From: an uncultured Bacteroidales bacterium
GTDB taxonomy: Bacteria > Bacteroidota > Bacteroidia > Bacteroidales > Bacteroidaceae
Direction: 5' to 3'
DNA length: 64,000 nt
Assembly: GCA_902760315.1 (NCBI GenBank)
Contig: CACWFV010000002.1
Location: forward strand, 61,319-125,318
A model generated the notes under the pieces. It made no database searches and was not told the origin of the DNA. It saw only the letters and a program-made list of their open reading frames with translations. This document shows positions 22,909 through 30,947 of this stretch, in pieces. The first letter of the stretch is position 1; each line of letters opens with the position of its first letter. Both the position numbers and the translations under genes were made by a program.

Positions 22909-25053
22909 ATGAAAGCACTATGTTTAATACTGAAAATCTTAGGAGGACTGCTGTTCTTGTTAGCAGTTCTGGCCGGGGGCGCTTTTGCGGCATTCCATAC
23001 TGATGCCGTGCAAGACCGGCTGGTCAAGAATGCTACAGAGATGCTGAGTGACTATCTGCAGACGAAGGTAGAGATTGAGAAGGCCACCGTCAGTTTTCTG
23101 GACCAGGGTGTACGTCTCTATGGTGTCGAGATAGAAGACCGCCAGCAGCGCAAAATGTTCCGGATGAGCGAGCTGGGCGTAGACATCAAGATTCTGCCGC
23201 TCTTGCGCCACGAGGTACGTATTTCCCAAGCCAAGATTCGCGGACTGGAAGCTCGCCTCTACAAGCCCGCCACTGACAGCGATTCCGTAGCCAACTTCCA
23301 GTTTGTTGTCGACGCCTTCAAGCGTAAGCCCAAACAGCCGGCGGACACACTGGCTACGGATAGCGTACAGACGAAGAAGAAACCACTGCTCGTTGACGTC
23401 AATAAGGTGTCGTTAGAGGACATCAAGGTCAGCTTTAACGATACCATGCAGGCACAGCTGGGTCGTCTCCGCTATAAGAAAGACAAGAAAGACCAACTGA
23501 CAGCCGAAGTGCGCGACCTCTCTGCCTCTTTTGTGCAGCACACCAAAAAGGGGGCCGTCGATACGCACGTAGCTGTTGGCCTGCTACATGCCGTTAGCAA
23601 GAACGGTCAGCAGTTTGTCACGCTTGAGTCACTCCGCTACCAGACTGACAATCATAAGCCCCGAAAGAATGTTGGCAAACCCAAGCGCGGCGCTTTTGAT
23701 GCAGGCCACTTCGATGTGACGGCCAACCTGGACATCCACATTGACACGTTGGGCAAAGACACGCTGGTGGCACAGGTCACGAGCGGCACGGCAGAAGACC
23801 GCAGCGCAGGTCTCGTTGTCAAGGAACTGCTGCTGAAGGTCCATGCCAACAAGCGGCAGGCACGTCTCAGCGATGTCTCTGTCAAGCTGCCCAATACCGT
23901 TCTTTCCATTGCCGCTGCCAGCATCCAGTTGCCCAGCAAGAAGGAGCGGCGCCCATTGCAGTTTTCTACCTCTACTATCAAGGGCAGGGTGGTGCTGAAA
24001 GACATTGCCCGCACCTTTGCCCCTGCGCTGAAAGGTTTCACGCTACCGCTGACGCTGCAGACCCAGATGAGCGGCAGCGACAACGAGCTTCGCTTCCGCA
24101 ACGTTTCTGTGGCTACTGCCGACAGGAAACTCGCCATTGCCGCTACAGGCCGCATCAGCAACTTAAAAGACAAATATCGGCTGAACGTCCATTTCGATGT
24201 GCAGCGCATGACGACAGACGGCATCTATGCAGAACGTGTCATCAATCAGTTCGCTGTCAAGAAGTTTATGATGAAGCAGCTCCATGCTCTGGGGCAGATT
24301 ACTTATCAGGGCCATTTCGATGTGTTGTGGAAGAAAGAACAGTTTGCCGGCCAGCTGACAACCGTCCCCGGCAACCTGGATTTCCATTTTGCCCTGGATG
24401 AACTGAATAAATATGTCTTTGGTACCGTGCGCACCTCGTCCTTTGAGTTAGGCCAGGCGATGGACATGCCCGACTTGGGAAAGATTGCTTGCAAGGCCGA
24501 CTTCAAATTCGATATTTCCAAACCGCGCACTGCCCAGATGCGCAAGGTGAAAGGGGGCAAGCTGCCCATTGGGCAGGTTAGCGCCGAGGTTGCCGAGGGC
24601 AGCTACAAGAAAGTCAAGGTGCGCAACATCTTTGCCGAACTCGTGAGCGATGGTGCCGTGGCTACGGGCAATGTCATCGTCAAGGGCTCGCGTGTCGATG
24701 TGCTCTGCGGCTTCTCGTTTACCAATACCAACGAGATGAAGAAGACGAAGATCAAGCCGGGCATTCGTTTCCACAAGATGTCTGACGAGGACAAGGCTGC
24801 ACGCGACGAAAAACGTGCACGCAAGGCGGAAGAGAAGGCGGCTCGCAAGGCTGCCAAGGCCGAGGAAAAAGCAGCCAAGGCAGCTGAGAAAGCAGCTCGC
24901 AAGGCGGCCAAGGCTGAAGAGAAGGCGGCACGCAAAGCAGCCAAAGCCGAGGAGAAAGCGGCACGCAAAGCAGCCAAAGCCGAGGAGAAAGCGGCGCGTA
25001 AGGCAGCCAAAGCAGTAGAGAAGACCGCTAAAGCCGCTGCTGCGGAAGAATAA
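22909..25053 (+). CDS. AsmA/TamB-like membrane protein with Lys/Ala-rich tail
   Basis: The 714-residue protein has one N-terminal transmembrane anchor (LILKILGGLLFLLAVLAGGAF) and then a long region rich in beta-strand repeats. The start (KVEIEKATVSFLDQGVRLYGVEIED) matches the AsmA-like N-terminal pattern of proteins that bridge inner and outer membranes and help lipid or protein traffic. The last 80 or so residues are an almost pure Ala-Arg-Lys-Glu repeat (units such as ARKAAKAEEK), like the tails of histone-H1-type proteins. This tail is encoded by imperfect DNA repeats at about 24815-25050. The tail would be outside the membrane if the topology is standard. It lies 24 nt after the previous gene. 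Confidence 0.75.
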   Translation: MKALCLILKILGGLLFLLAVLAGGAFAAFHTDAVQDRLVKNATEMLSDYLQTKVEIEKATVSFLDQGVRLYGVEIEDRQQRKMFRMSELGVDIKILPLLRHEVRISQAKIRGLEARLYKPATDSDSVANFQFVVDAFKRKPKQPADTLATDSVQTKKKPLLVDVNKVSLEDIKVSFNDTMQAQLGRLRYKKDKKDQLTAEVRDLSASFVQHTKKGAVDTHVAVGLLHAVSKNGQQFVTLESLRYQTDNHKPRKNVGKPKRGAFDAGHFDVTANLDIHIDTLGKDTLVAQVTSGTAEDRSAGLVVKELLLKVHANKRQARLSDVSVKLPNTVLSIAAASIQLPSKKERRPLQFSTSTIKGRVVLKDIARTFAPALKGFTLPLTLQTQMSGSDNELRFRNVSVATADRKLAIAATGRISNLKDKYRLNVHFDVQRMTTDGIYAERVINQFAVKKFMMKQLHALGQITYQGHFDVLWKKEQFAGQLTTVPGNLDFHFALDELNKYVFGTVRTSSFELGQAMDMPDLGKIACKADFKFDISKPRTAQMRKVKGGKLPIGQVSAEVAEGSYKKVKVRNIFAELVSDGAVATGNVIVKGSRVDVLCGFSFTNTNEMKKTKIKPGIRFHKMSDEDKAARDEKRARKAEEKAARKAAKAEEKAAKAAEKAARKAAKAEEKAARKAAKAEEKAARKAAKAEEKAARKAAKAVEKTAKAAAAEE

Positions 25054-25091
25054 TGCCCCAGGGTTTTATGATGAGATGAATAGGATTGCAT

Positions 25092-26774
25092 ATGAAGAAA
25101 GGTATCGTGTTTTTAGCGCTGTTTAGCACATTTTTCTTATTCCTGCCCGCTGCTATGCGAGCCGGTAATGACATTCCAGAGTGGCGTATTCTTGGCGGTG
25201 AACTGAGCAATTCCGCCGCGACGTCGGTCAGTGACATTGAGCAGGTGCTGCCACGCATGAAGTCATTAGGACTGAACACCGTGCTGGTGCCCGTCTACTG
25301 GGAACTGCTCGAACCGTCTGAGGGGCAGATGGACTATACGCTCGTCGACCGCACCATGGACATCGCGCGCCAGCAGGGACTCCAGTTGGTGCCACTCTGG
25401 TTTGGAGTGTGGAAGAACTCCATGTCTTGCTATGCGCCGGCATGGTTCAAGCGCGATGTGAAACGTTTCCCCAGAGCAGTTACGGCAGAGGGGAAACCGT
25501 TAGAGATAGCCTCGTGCTTCAGCGACCGGGTGTTGCAGGCTGACCTGAGGGCCTTTTCCGCCCTGATGCAGCACATTGCAGAGAAAGACCCACGCCACGA
25601 GGTGGTCGTCATGGTACAGATAGAGAACGAAATCGGCATGCTGGAGTCTGCCCGCGACCACTCTCCATTGGCTGAGCAGGCCTACCGCCAGCCCGTGCCG
25701 CAAACGCTGCTCCAGGCATTGGACATCCGGCGGCGGGGCTCGTGGGCCGAGGTGTTTGGCACCGATTGTTATGCCGACGAGCAGTTCATGGCCTGGCACT
25801 ATGCCCGCTATGTGGAGCAATTGGCACAGGCCGCACGGGGCATTCTCCATACCGAGGGCCATACCGCGGCGCTGCATGCCGAAGTGCCGCTCTTTGTCAA
25901 TGCCGCCATGAACAGCCGCGGTCGCAAGCCTGGAGAATATCCCTCTGCCGGTCCCTTGGCTCATCTGGCTACCATCTGGAAAACCGGCGCTCCCACTGTC
26001 GACCTGCTGGCGCCCGACATCTATGATGCCGGTTTCAAGTCGTGGGCTTCCCAATACGCCATGCCGCTACGTCCGCAGGATGGGGGACGCCTGGTGAACC
26101 GCCTTTTTATTCCTGAAAGCCGCTGTTGCGAGAATAGTGGCGTGCGTGCGCTCTATGCTTTCGGTGAGCATCAGACGCTGGGCTTTTCTCCTTTTGCCAT
26201 CGACCAAGCCTCGCCTCAGGAGACGGAGTCGGTAACCCAGGCCTACCGCCTCTTGTCGCAGGTGTTCAGGGTGAAGCCCCAAAATACGTGGGGACTCCTT
26301 TTCGACCAGCAAGACGCTGAGCGCACCATCGACGACGAAGGCGTCGTCATCGCGTGCCGCCACTATTTTACCTTGCCTTGGGACCCTCGTGCCACCGACG
26401 GCTCTCCGTGGCCTGAGGGTGGAGCCATGCTCCTCCGACTGGGACGTTACGACTATCTGCTGGCAGGCAGTGGCGTGGTCGTTGACTTCAAGACGCGTGC
26501 TGAGAAGCAGCACGACGCGCAGCCCTCCGGCCAGCAGCCGACATTAGGCGAAGACGGCTTTGTAGAGTCCGGTTCAGCCACCCCTTCCACCTTACCCCGC
26601 TTCCACGGTTCCCGTCTCGGCCTTCTTTCCGTCGACGAGGTCAGCATCAACGACGAAGGCCAGCTCCGCTTCCTGCGCCGTCATAATGGCGACCAAAGCC
26701 ACCAGGGGCGCCATGCCCGCATCAGTGTGGGGGAGTGGAAAATCCTCCACATCCAACTCTACGAATATCAATAG
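25092..26774 (+). CDS. DUF5597/GH35-like beta-galactosidase family glycosidase
   Basis: The 560-residue protein begins with a signal peptide (MKKGIVFLALFSTFFLFLPA, cleavage near MRA) and is exported. A (beta/alpha)8 catalytic domain follows: PVYWELLEPSEGQMDYTLVD early on, QIENEIG with Glu180 as likely acid/base, and FIPESR with Glu342 as likely nucleophile, the pattern of family GH35 and DUF5597 proteins. The C-terminal part (about 380-560) is the DUF5597 beta-rich region. It would hydrolyse beta-galactosides in plant or host glycans. It does not lie in an obvious polysaccharide utilization locus. An in-frame TTG at 25086 is an alternative start. Confidence 0.85.
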   Translation: MKKGIVFLALFSTFFLFLPAAMRAGNDIPEWRILGGELSNSAATSVSDIEQVLPRMKSLGLNTVLVPVYWELLEPSEGQMDYTLVDRTMDIARQQGLQLVPLWFGVWKNSMSCYAPAWFKRDVKRFPRAVTAEGKPLEIASCFSDRVLQADLRAFSALMQHIAEKDPRHEVVVMVQIENEIGMLESARDHSPLAEQAYRQPVPQTLLQALDIRRRGSWAEVFGTDCYADEQFMAWHYARYVEQLAQAARGILHTEGHTAALHAEVPLFVNAAMNSRGRKPGEYPSAGPLAHLATIWKTGAPTVDLLAPDIYDAGFKSWASQYAMPLRPQDGGRLVNRLFIPESRCCENSGVRALYAFGEHQTLGFSPFAIDQASPQETESVTQAYRLLSQVFRVKPQNTWGLLFDQQDAERTIDDEGVVIACRHYFTLPWDPRATDGSPWPEGGAMLLRLGRYDYLLAGSGVVVDFKTRAEKQHDAQPSGQQPTLGEDGFVESGSATPSTLPRFHGSRLGLLSVDEVSINDEGQLRFLRRHNGDQSHQGRHARISVGEWKILHIQLYEYQ

Positions 26775-26782
26775 TCAAGAAA

Positions 26783-26856
26783 CACCTCCCCACCTCCCAC
26801 GAGGGGGCTGGAATGCCGATGTACAAAGGGATTGAAGGGTGGGAGGTGGGGAGGTG
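26783..26856. repeat. 17-bp inverted repeat, possible bidirectional terminator
   Basis: Perfect arms at 26783-26799 and 26840-26856 with a 40-nt loop, between two convergent genes. There is no T-run, so it may be a repeat rather than a terminator. The loop contains the second copy of the dispersed repeat. Confidence 0.6.
26810..26835 (-). repeat. dispersed 26-bp repeat, copy 2
   Basis: Reverse complement matches 1399-1424 at 25 of 26 positions. It sits inside the loop of the inverted repeat 26783-26856. Confidence 0.6.
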
Positions 26857-26899
26857 ATGACAGCTCTTCGACCTGAAGGGCGTTGTGTGGCCAAGCGCG

Positions 26900-27337
26900 C
26901 TATCGGCGGCTGCGGAAGAAGTCTTGCATGAGTTGGCGGCACTCCTGCTCAAGGACGCCGCCGGTGACGGTGCATTTAGGGTGCAGCGCACGGGGCGCAT
27001 AGAGCGTGTAGCCGCGCTTCTCGTCCGGGCAGCCATAGACGATGCGCGGTATCTGGCTCCAACCAAGGGCACCGGCACACATGGTGCACGGCTCTACGGT
27101 GACGTAGAGCGTGCAGTCGGTGAGGTACTTGCCGCCCAGTTCGTTGGCGGCAGCGGTGACGGCCTGCATCTCGGCATGGGCAGTCACGTCGTGGAGCGTC
27201 TCCGTCAGGTTGTGGGCGCGGGCTATGACGCGGCCCTGGCATACCACTACGGCGCCAATGGGTATCTCGCCCTCGTCGAAGGCCTGCTGTGCCTCCTGCA
27301 GTGCCTTGCGCATGAATTGTATGTCGTCGTTGGTCAT
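26900..27337 (-). CDS. tadA: tRNA adenosine(34) deaminase TadA
   Basis: The 145-residue protein is a cytidine-deaminase-fold enzyme with zinc motifs HAEMQAV and PCTMCAGA, and catalytic Glu in the HAE motif. TadA converts A34 to inosine in tRNA-Arg so that it can read several codons; it acts as a dimer in the cytoplasm. The start (MTNDDIQFM) is chosen because the −7 box is at 27362-27369; the ATG at 27352 would leave almost no leader. Other nucleoside deaminases share the motif, but length and the conserved GEIPIGAVVV pattern favour TadA. Confidence 0.9.
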   Translation of the reverse strand: MTNDDIQFMRKALQEAQQAFDEGEIPIGAVVVCQGRVIARAHNLTETLHDVTAHAEMQAVTAAANELGGKYLTDCTLYVTVEPCTMCAGALGWSQIPRIVYGCPDEKRGYTLYAPRALHPKCTVTGGVLEQECRQLMQDFFRSRR

Positions 27338-27361
27338 GTTTCGATGTTTCATTCTCACCTG

Positions 27362-27369
27362 CAAAGATA
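27362..27369 (-). promoter_or_regulatory. tadA −7 box
   Basis: TATCTTTG on the minus strand, 24 nt before the chosen tadA start. A 7-bp A/T repeat lies between this and the divergent birA promoter. Confidence 0.6.
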
Positions 27370-27413
27370 CTAATAAAATAAGAATTAAGAATTAAGAATT
27401 CAAAAAAAAGTTG

Positions 27414-27421
27414 TATCTTTG
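27414..27421 (+). promoter_or_regulatory. birA −7 box
   Basis: TATCTTTG ends 4 nt before the ATG at 27426, so transcription should begin at or next to the start codon. Confidence 0.65.
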
Positions 27422-27425
27422 CATC

Positions 27426-28136
27426 ATGGAATGGGAAATCATACATATTGCTGAGACTGACTCTACCAACCGGTGGCTGGCAACGCACCGCACAGCGGGG
27501 CAAAAGCCTTGCGTGGTTGTGGCCGACTACCAGACGGCGGGACGCGGCTGCGGTACGAACACCTGGGAGTCGGAGCGCGGCAAGAACCTGCTGTTCTCGG
27601 TGCTGCTGCACCCGAAGCAGTTGCCCTCCAACAAGCAGTTCCACATCTCCATGGCCGTCTCGCTGGCCATTGTCGACGCCGTGGGCCAGCTGGTGGGTGA
27701 CCTCAGCATCAAGTGGCCCAACGACATCTATTGGCGCAACGGCAAATTGGCGGGCATCCTGATAGAAAACCGCCTGCAGGGTTGCACCATCAAGGACAGC
27801 ATCGTCGGCGTGGGGTTGAACGTCAACCAGCGGGCGTTTCTGAGCAAGGCGCCCAACCCCGTATCGCTCTGGCAGATAACAGGGCAGGAGACCGACCGCG
27901 ACCAACTGCTGAAGGACATCCTGAAGGCGTTAGACCACTATATGCATGACGGAGCGCTGGGGGCGCCATACCGTTCGCAGCTGTACCGTCGCAAGGGCTT
28001 CCACCCCTATGCTGACAAGGATGGTGTCTTCATGGCCGAGATTGCCGGGGTGGAGGACGATGGTCACCTGCTGCTCCATGACGACAACGGGCAAGAGCGC
28101 CGCTACGCTTTCAAGGAAGTGCAGTTTATTATATAA
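27426..28136 (+). CDS. birA: biotin–[acetyl-CoA carboxylase] ligase
   Basis: The 236-residue enzyme joins biotin, via biotinyl-AMP, to the carboxyl carrier protein. It lacks the N-terminal helix-turn-helix of bifunctional E. coli BirA, so it should not act as a repressor. Motifs include ETDSTNRWL, the biotin-AMP loop AGRGCGTNTW (a variant of GRGRxGRxW), KWPNDIYW with KLAGILIE, and GVGLNVNQ. The C-terminal SH3-like domain follows (FMAEIAGVEDDGHLLL). It is a class I ligase. The ATG is only 4 nt after the −7 box, implying a leaderless mRNA. It is divergent from tadA. Confidence 0.93.
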   Translation: MEWEIIHIAETDSTNRWLATHRTAGQKPCVVVADYQTAGRGCGTNTWESERGKNLLFSVLLHPKQLPSNKQFHISMAVSLAIVDAVGQLVGDLSIKWPNDIYWRNGKLAGILIENRLQGCTIKDSIVGVGLNVNQRAFLSKAPNPVSLWQITGQETDRDQLLKDILKALDHYMHDGALGAPYRSQLYRRKGFHPYADKDGVFMAEIAGVEDDGHLLLHDDNGQERRYAFKEVQFII

Positions 28137-28226
28137 CGAAGATGATGAAAACGAATAATCGGCTACACATTTGTATGTATTTCATAAAAGATACTGACAT
28201 TTAATTATATATATAAGATTACCATA

Positions 28227-28937
28227 ATGGCAAGATTTAAGAGAATTCTCCTGAAGCTCTCTGGAGAGAGTCTGATGGGCAAACAGGGCTACGGTATCGA
28301 CCCTGAACGGCTGAGCGACTACGCCCGGCAGATTAAGGAAGTGAGTGAGATGGGCGTGCAGATAGGCATCGTCATTGGTGGTGGCAACATCTTCCGAGGA
28401 CTAAGCGGTTCGCAGAAAGGTTTCGACCGCGTGAAAGGTGACCAGATGGGTATGTGCGCCACCGTCATCAACTCGCTGGCACTGAGCAGTGCGTTGGGCG
28501 CTATCGGTGTGAAGAACAAGGTGTTGACGGCTATCCGCATGGAGCCTATTGGTGAGTTCTACACCAAGTGGAAGGCTATCGAGGCGATGGAGGCTGGCTA
28601 CGTCTGCATCTTCTCGGCAGGAACGGGTTCTCCTTATTTTACCACCGATACCGGTTCGTCGCTGCGCGGCATCGAGATTGAGGCCGACGTGATGCTGAAG
28701 GGTACCCGTGTGGACGGCATCTATACCGCCGACCCTGAGAAAGACCCCACGGCCACCAAGTTTGACGCTATTACATATAAAGAGGTACTCGCGCGAGGTC
28801 TGAAAGTGATGGACCTCACCGCCATCTGCATGTGTCAGGACAACGACCTGCCCATCTATGTGTTCAACATGGACGTAGTGGGTAACCTGAAGAAAGTGAT
28901 GGACGGCGAGGAGATTGGAACCTTAGTGCATAATTAA
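28227..28937 (+). CDS. pyrH: uridylate kinase
   Basis: The 236-residue protein is UMP kinase of the amino-acid-kinase fold, which makes UDP for RNA, DNA and sugar nucleotides and forms hexamers regulated by GTP and UTP. Motifs are LLKLSGESLMG, IVIGGGNIFRG, FTTDTGSSLRGIEIEADVMLKGT and GIYTADPEKDP. The length is normal for the family. It is usually near frr and ribosomal genes; here it stands between birA and the convergent phospholipid operon, with its own upstream region of 90 nt. Confidence 0.95.
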   Translation: MARFKRILLKLSGESLMGKQGYGIDPERLSDYARQIKEVSEMGVQIGIVIGGGNIFRGLSGSQKGFDRVKGDQMGMCATVINSLALSSALGAIGVKNKVLTAIRMEPIGEFYTKWKAIEAMEAGYVCIFSAGTGSPYFTTDTGSSLRGIEIEADVMLKGTRVDGIYTADPEKDPTATKFDAITYKEVLARGLKVMDLTAICMCQDNDLPIYVFNMDVVGNLKKVMDGEEIGTLVHN

Positions 28938-28948
28938 GGTTTCAAGAT

Positions 28949-29320
28949 TCAAGTTTCCTCTACGAAGTCTACGTATTCGCCATCAGAGTCGTCGAAGATC
29001 TTTTTGTTTTCGCGCTCCTGATGGCGATTGTCTATGATGGTCTCGCCCGTGGAGGTCTGCGTGGTGCGCTGTGTGAAGTTGAAATCCTCGGCGCCGCTGC
29101 TCTGTTGTTGCTGCCGGTTGTGTGGCTGTTGGCGCTGGGTGTATTGGGTGCGCTGGCGTCCCGTCTCTTCCCGGTACTGGTGGGCCTGCCGCTCGGCAGC
29201 GCGCTCGGCAGCATTCTGCATTTTCTTGAAGAAGCGGTAGATGTAGCTGCCCGCCACCAGGAGGATGAGTATGATGAGGAAGAAGATGAAGATGAGTAAT
29301 CCTAATAGGCCTTTAAACAT
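28949..29320 (-). CDS. DUF4834 family small membrane protein
   Basis: The 123-residue protein has an N-terminal transmembrane helix (LLGLLIFIFFLIILILLVAG), a Gln/Arg-rich middle and a conserved C-terminal motif (ENKKIFDDSDGEYVDFVEE) typical of the Bacteroidales DUF4834 family. The motif is acidic and presumably cytoplasmic. It is the last gene of the psd-pssA operon, 57 nt after pssA. This neighbourhood is common in the order and suggests a role linked to membrane phospholipid, but none is shown. Confidence 0.85.
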   Translation of the reverse strand: MFKGLLGLLIFIFFLIILILLVAGSYIYRFFKKMQNAAERAAERQAHQYREETGRQRTQYTQRQQPHNRQQQQSSGAEDFNFTQRTTQTSTGETIIDNRHQERENKKIFDDSDGEYVDFVEET

Positions 29321-29377
29321 AGTGTTAGGTGGTAAATGTAATATAATAGTTTATAATGTTTCAAGTAACAAGCCATT

Positions 29378-30061
29378 TCACCGTGACCGGCAGCTGTTTA
29401 CCGCCGACAGCACTACGTACCACGCTATGATGGCCGCCAGTCCGAAGTAGCCCAGGAAGAGCAGCGGTATGCACGTCAGCAGGAAGACGTACTTTATTTC
29501 GTTTCCTTTCCACCCCCACGTCTTGAACTTCAGCGCAAACATCGGCAGTTCGCACACCAGCAGGTAACTGCTGACGAGGATGCCGGCAACGATGCACCAC
29601 TCCATGCCCTCAAAGTAGAGCTGGTGGTCGCAGAGGCCTGTCACCAGTGCCCCCCAAAAGAGTGCGTTGGCAGGTGTGGGCAGTCCGATGAATCCCAGGG
29701 CCTGGCGCTCGTCGAGATTAAACTTCGCCAGCCGCAGCGCCGAGAATGCCGCCATGATGAACGCACAGTAGGCGATGGGCCATTGACTGTCGGCCGTCAG
29801 TTGGGCAAGGAAACTGAATAGGATGGCCGACGGTGCAAAGCCAAACGTGATGTCATCGGCCAGCGAGTCCAGCTCTTTACCGATCGGCGACGAGACGTGG
29901 AGCAGGCGTGCCACCATGCCGTCGAAGAAATCGAATACGGCACCGATGATGATGAACAGCAGCGCCATGTGGTAGTCGCCTTGAAATGCCCAATAAGTGG
30001 CTATGCAGCCCGAAATGAGGTTCAGGCAGGTGATAGTATTAGGGATGTGCTTCTTAAACAT
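29378..30061 (-). CDS. pssA: CDP-diacylglycerol–serine O-phosphatidyltransferase
   Basis: The 227-residue integral membrane enzyme makes phosphatidylserine from CDP-diacylglycerol and serine. The CDP-alcohol phosphotransferase motif is visible as DFFDGMVAR, followed eight residues later by GKELDSLADD, which supplies the metal-binding Asp residues. About seven hydrophobic helices are predicted. Its product is the substrate of Psd, encoded 29 nt upstream in the same operon, so the pair makes phosphatidylethanolamine. Confidence 0.93.
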   Translation of the reverse strand: MFKKHIPNTITCLNLISGCIATYWAFQGDYHMALLFIIIGAVFDFFDGMVARLLHVSSPIGKELDSLADDITFGFAPSAILFSFLAQLTADSQWPIAYCAFIMAAFSALRLAKFNLDERQALGFIGLPTPANALFWGALVTGLCDHQLYFEGMEWCIVAGILVSSYLLVCELPMFALKFKTWGWKGNEIKYVFLLTCIPLLFLGYFGLAAIIAWYVVLSAVNSCRSR

Positions 30062-30090
30062 GAAAATAGTTAACCATTAAAGATTACATA

Positions 30091-30798
30091 TTACGCAAGC
30101 TTGGCTATCACCGTCTGGTCGCCAGTGGTGGGCTGGTCCATCGTGACACAGGCACGAGCCGTCAGTGGCAGATAGACGTCGACGCGTGAGCCCAGCTTGA
30201 TGAATCCCAAGTGCTCGTCGATGTAGCACTCTTCGTCTTTCTTGGCGTAGGTCACGATGCGGCGTGCCATGGCACCTGCTATCTGGCGTACCAGGACGTC
30301 CTGGCCGTCGGGTGTGGTGATGAGAATGTCGGCGTGTTCGTTTTCCTCGCTGGCCTTAGGCAGCCATGCCTTGTGGTAGTTGCCGTTGAAGTGCTCCACG
30401 TGCTTCACCTTGCCGTCTACCGGGAACCAGTTGGCATGGACGTTCAGCGGACTCATAAAGATGCTGATCATGAGTCGCTTGTCGTGGAAATACGTGTCTT
30501 CGTCCACCTCCTCGATGACCACAATCTTGCCGTCGGCCGGTGCCACCACCAGTTTCTCCGTGTCGCCGTTGAAATAGCGGATGGGGCAGCGGTAGAAGTT
30601 GAGCACACAGAGCCAGAGGAATGCAAATATGCCGCAGACAAACGGCATGACGATGTGGCTTGTCAGCGGGCTCAAGGCATGCAGCAAATACCAGAGTATG
30701 GCGCAGACAACAATGATGGCAATAGCACTATATAGCAGTTCGGAGGTACCCTCGCGATGGATTCGTATCTTCTTAAGTTTCTTAATTCTTTCTCCCAT
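30091..30798 (-). CDS. psd: phosphatidylserine decarboxylase
   Basis: The 235-residue protein is a short Psd that makes phosphatidylethanolamine from phosphatidylserine. It is cut from a proenzyme between Gly and Ser of the LGSR motif near the C-terminus, generating the pyruvoyl group. Two N-terminal hydrophobic segments anchor it ([20 protein letters not shown] and then [18 protein letters not shown]). Motifs [14 protein letters not shown] and [16 protein letters not shown] match the family. It leads the operon psd-pssA-DUF4834 and is divergent from dnaE. Confidence 0.93.
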   Translation of the reverse strand: MGERIKKLKKIRIHREGTSELLYSAIAIIVVCAILWYLLHALSPLTSHIVMPFVCGIFAFLWLCVLNFYRCPIRYFNGDTEKLVVAPADGKIVVIEEVDEDTYFHDKRLMISIFMSPLNVHANWFPVDGKVKHVEHFNGNYHKAWLPKASEENEHADILITTPDGQDVLVRQIAGAMARRIVTYAKKDEECYIDEHLGFIKLGSRVDVYLPLTARACVTMDQPTTGDQTVIAKLA

Positions 30799-30826
30799 GA
30801 AGTAGTTAATAGTATACTTTGTTGTG

Positions 30827-30834
30827 CAAAGGTA
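30827..30834 (-). promoter_or_regulatory. psd −7 box
   Basis: TACCTTTG on the minus strand, 28 nt before the psd start. Confidence 0.6.
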
Positions 30835-30905
30835 CGAAAAAAAGTGAAAAGTGGAAAGTGAATTGTAGAGAATTTTCCTTTTACCCTTTAATAATTATGA
30901 ATTTT

Positions 30906-30937
30906 TTTGGTATTCTCACCTTTTCAGCGTATCTTTG
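30906..30937 (+). promoter_or_regulatory. dnaE promoter
   Basis: TTTG (30906-30909) and TATCTTTG (30930-30937) are 20 nt apart. The ATG at 30948 follows 10 nt later, which rules out the longer upstream extension of the frame. Confidence 0.8.
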
Positions 30938-30947
30938 CCATAGAATT

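Noticed and set aside
26976-27905. 309-residue minus-strand frame across tadA and birA
   Set aside because: It crosses two well-supported genes and their divergent promoters in another frame.
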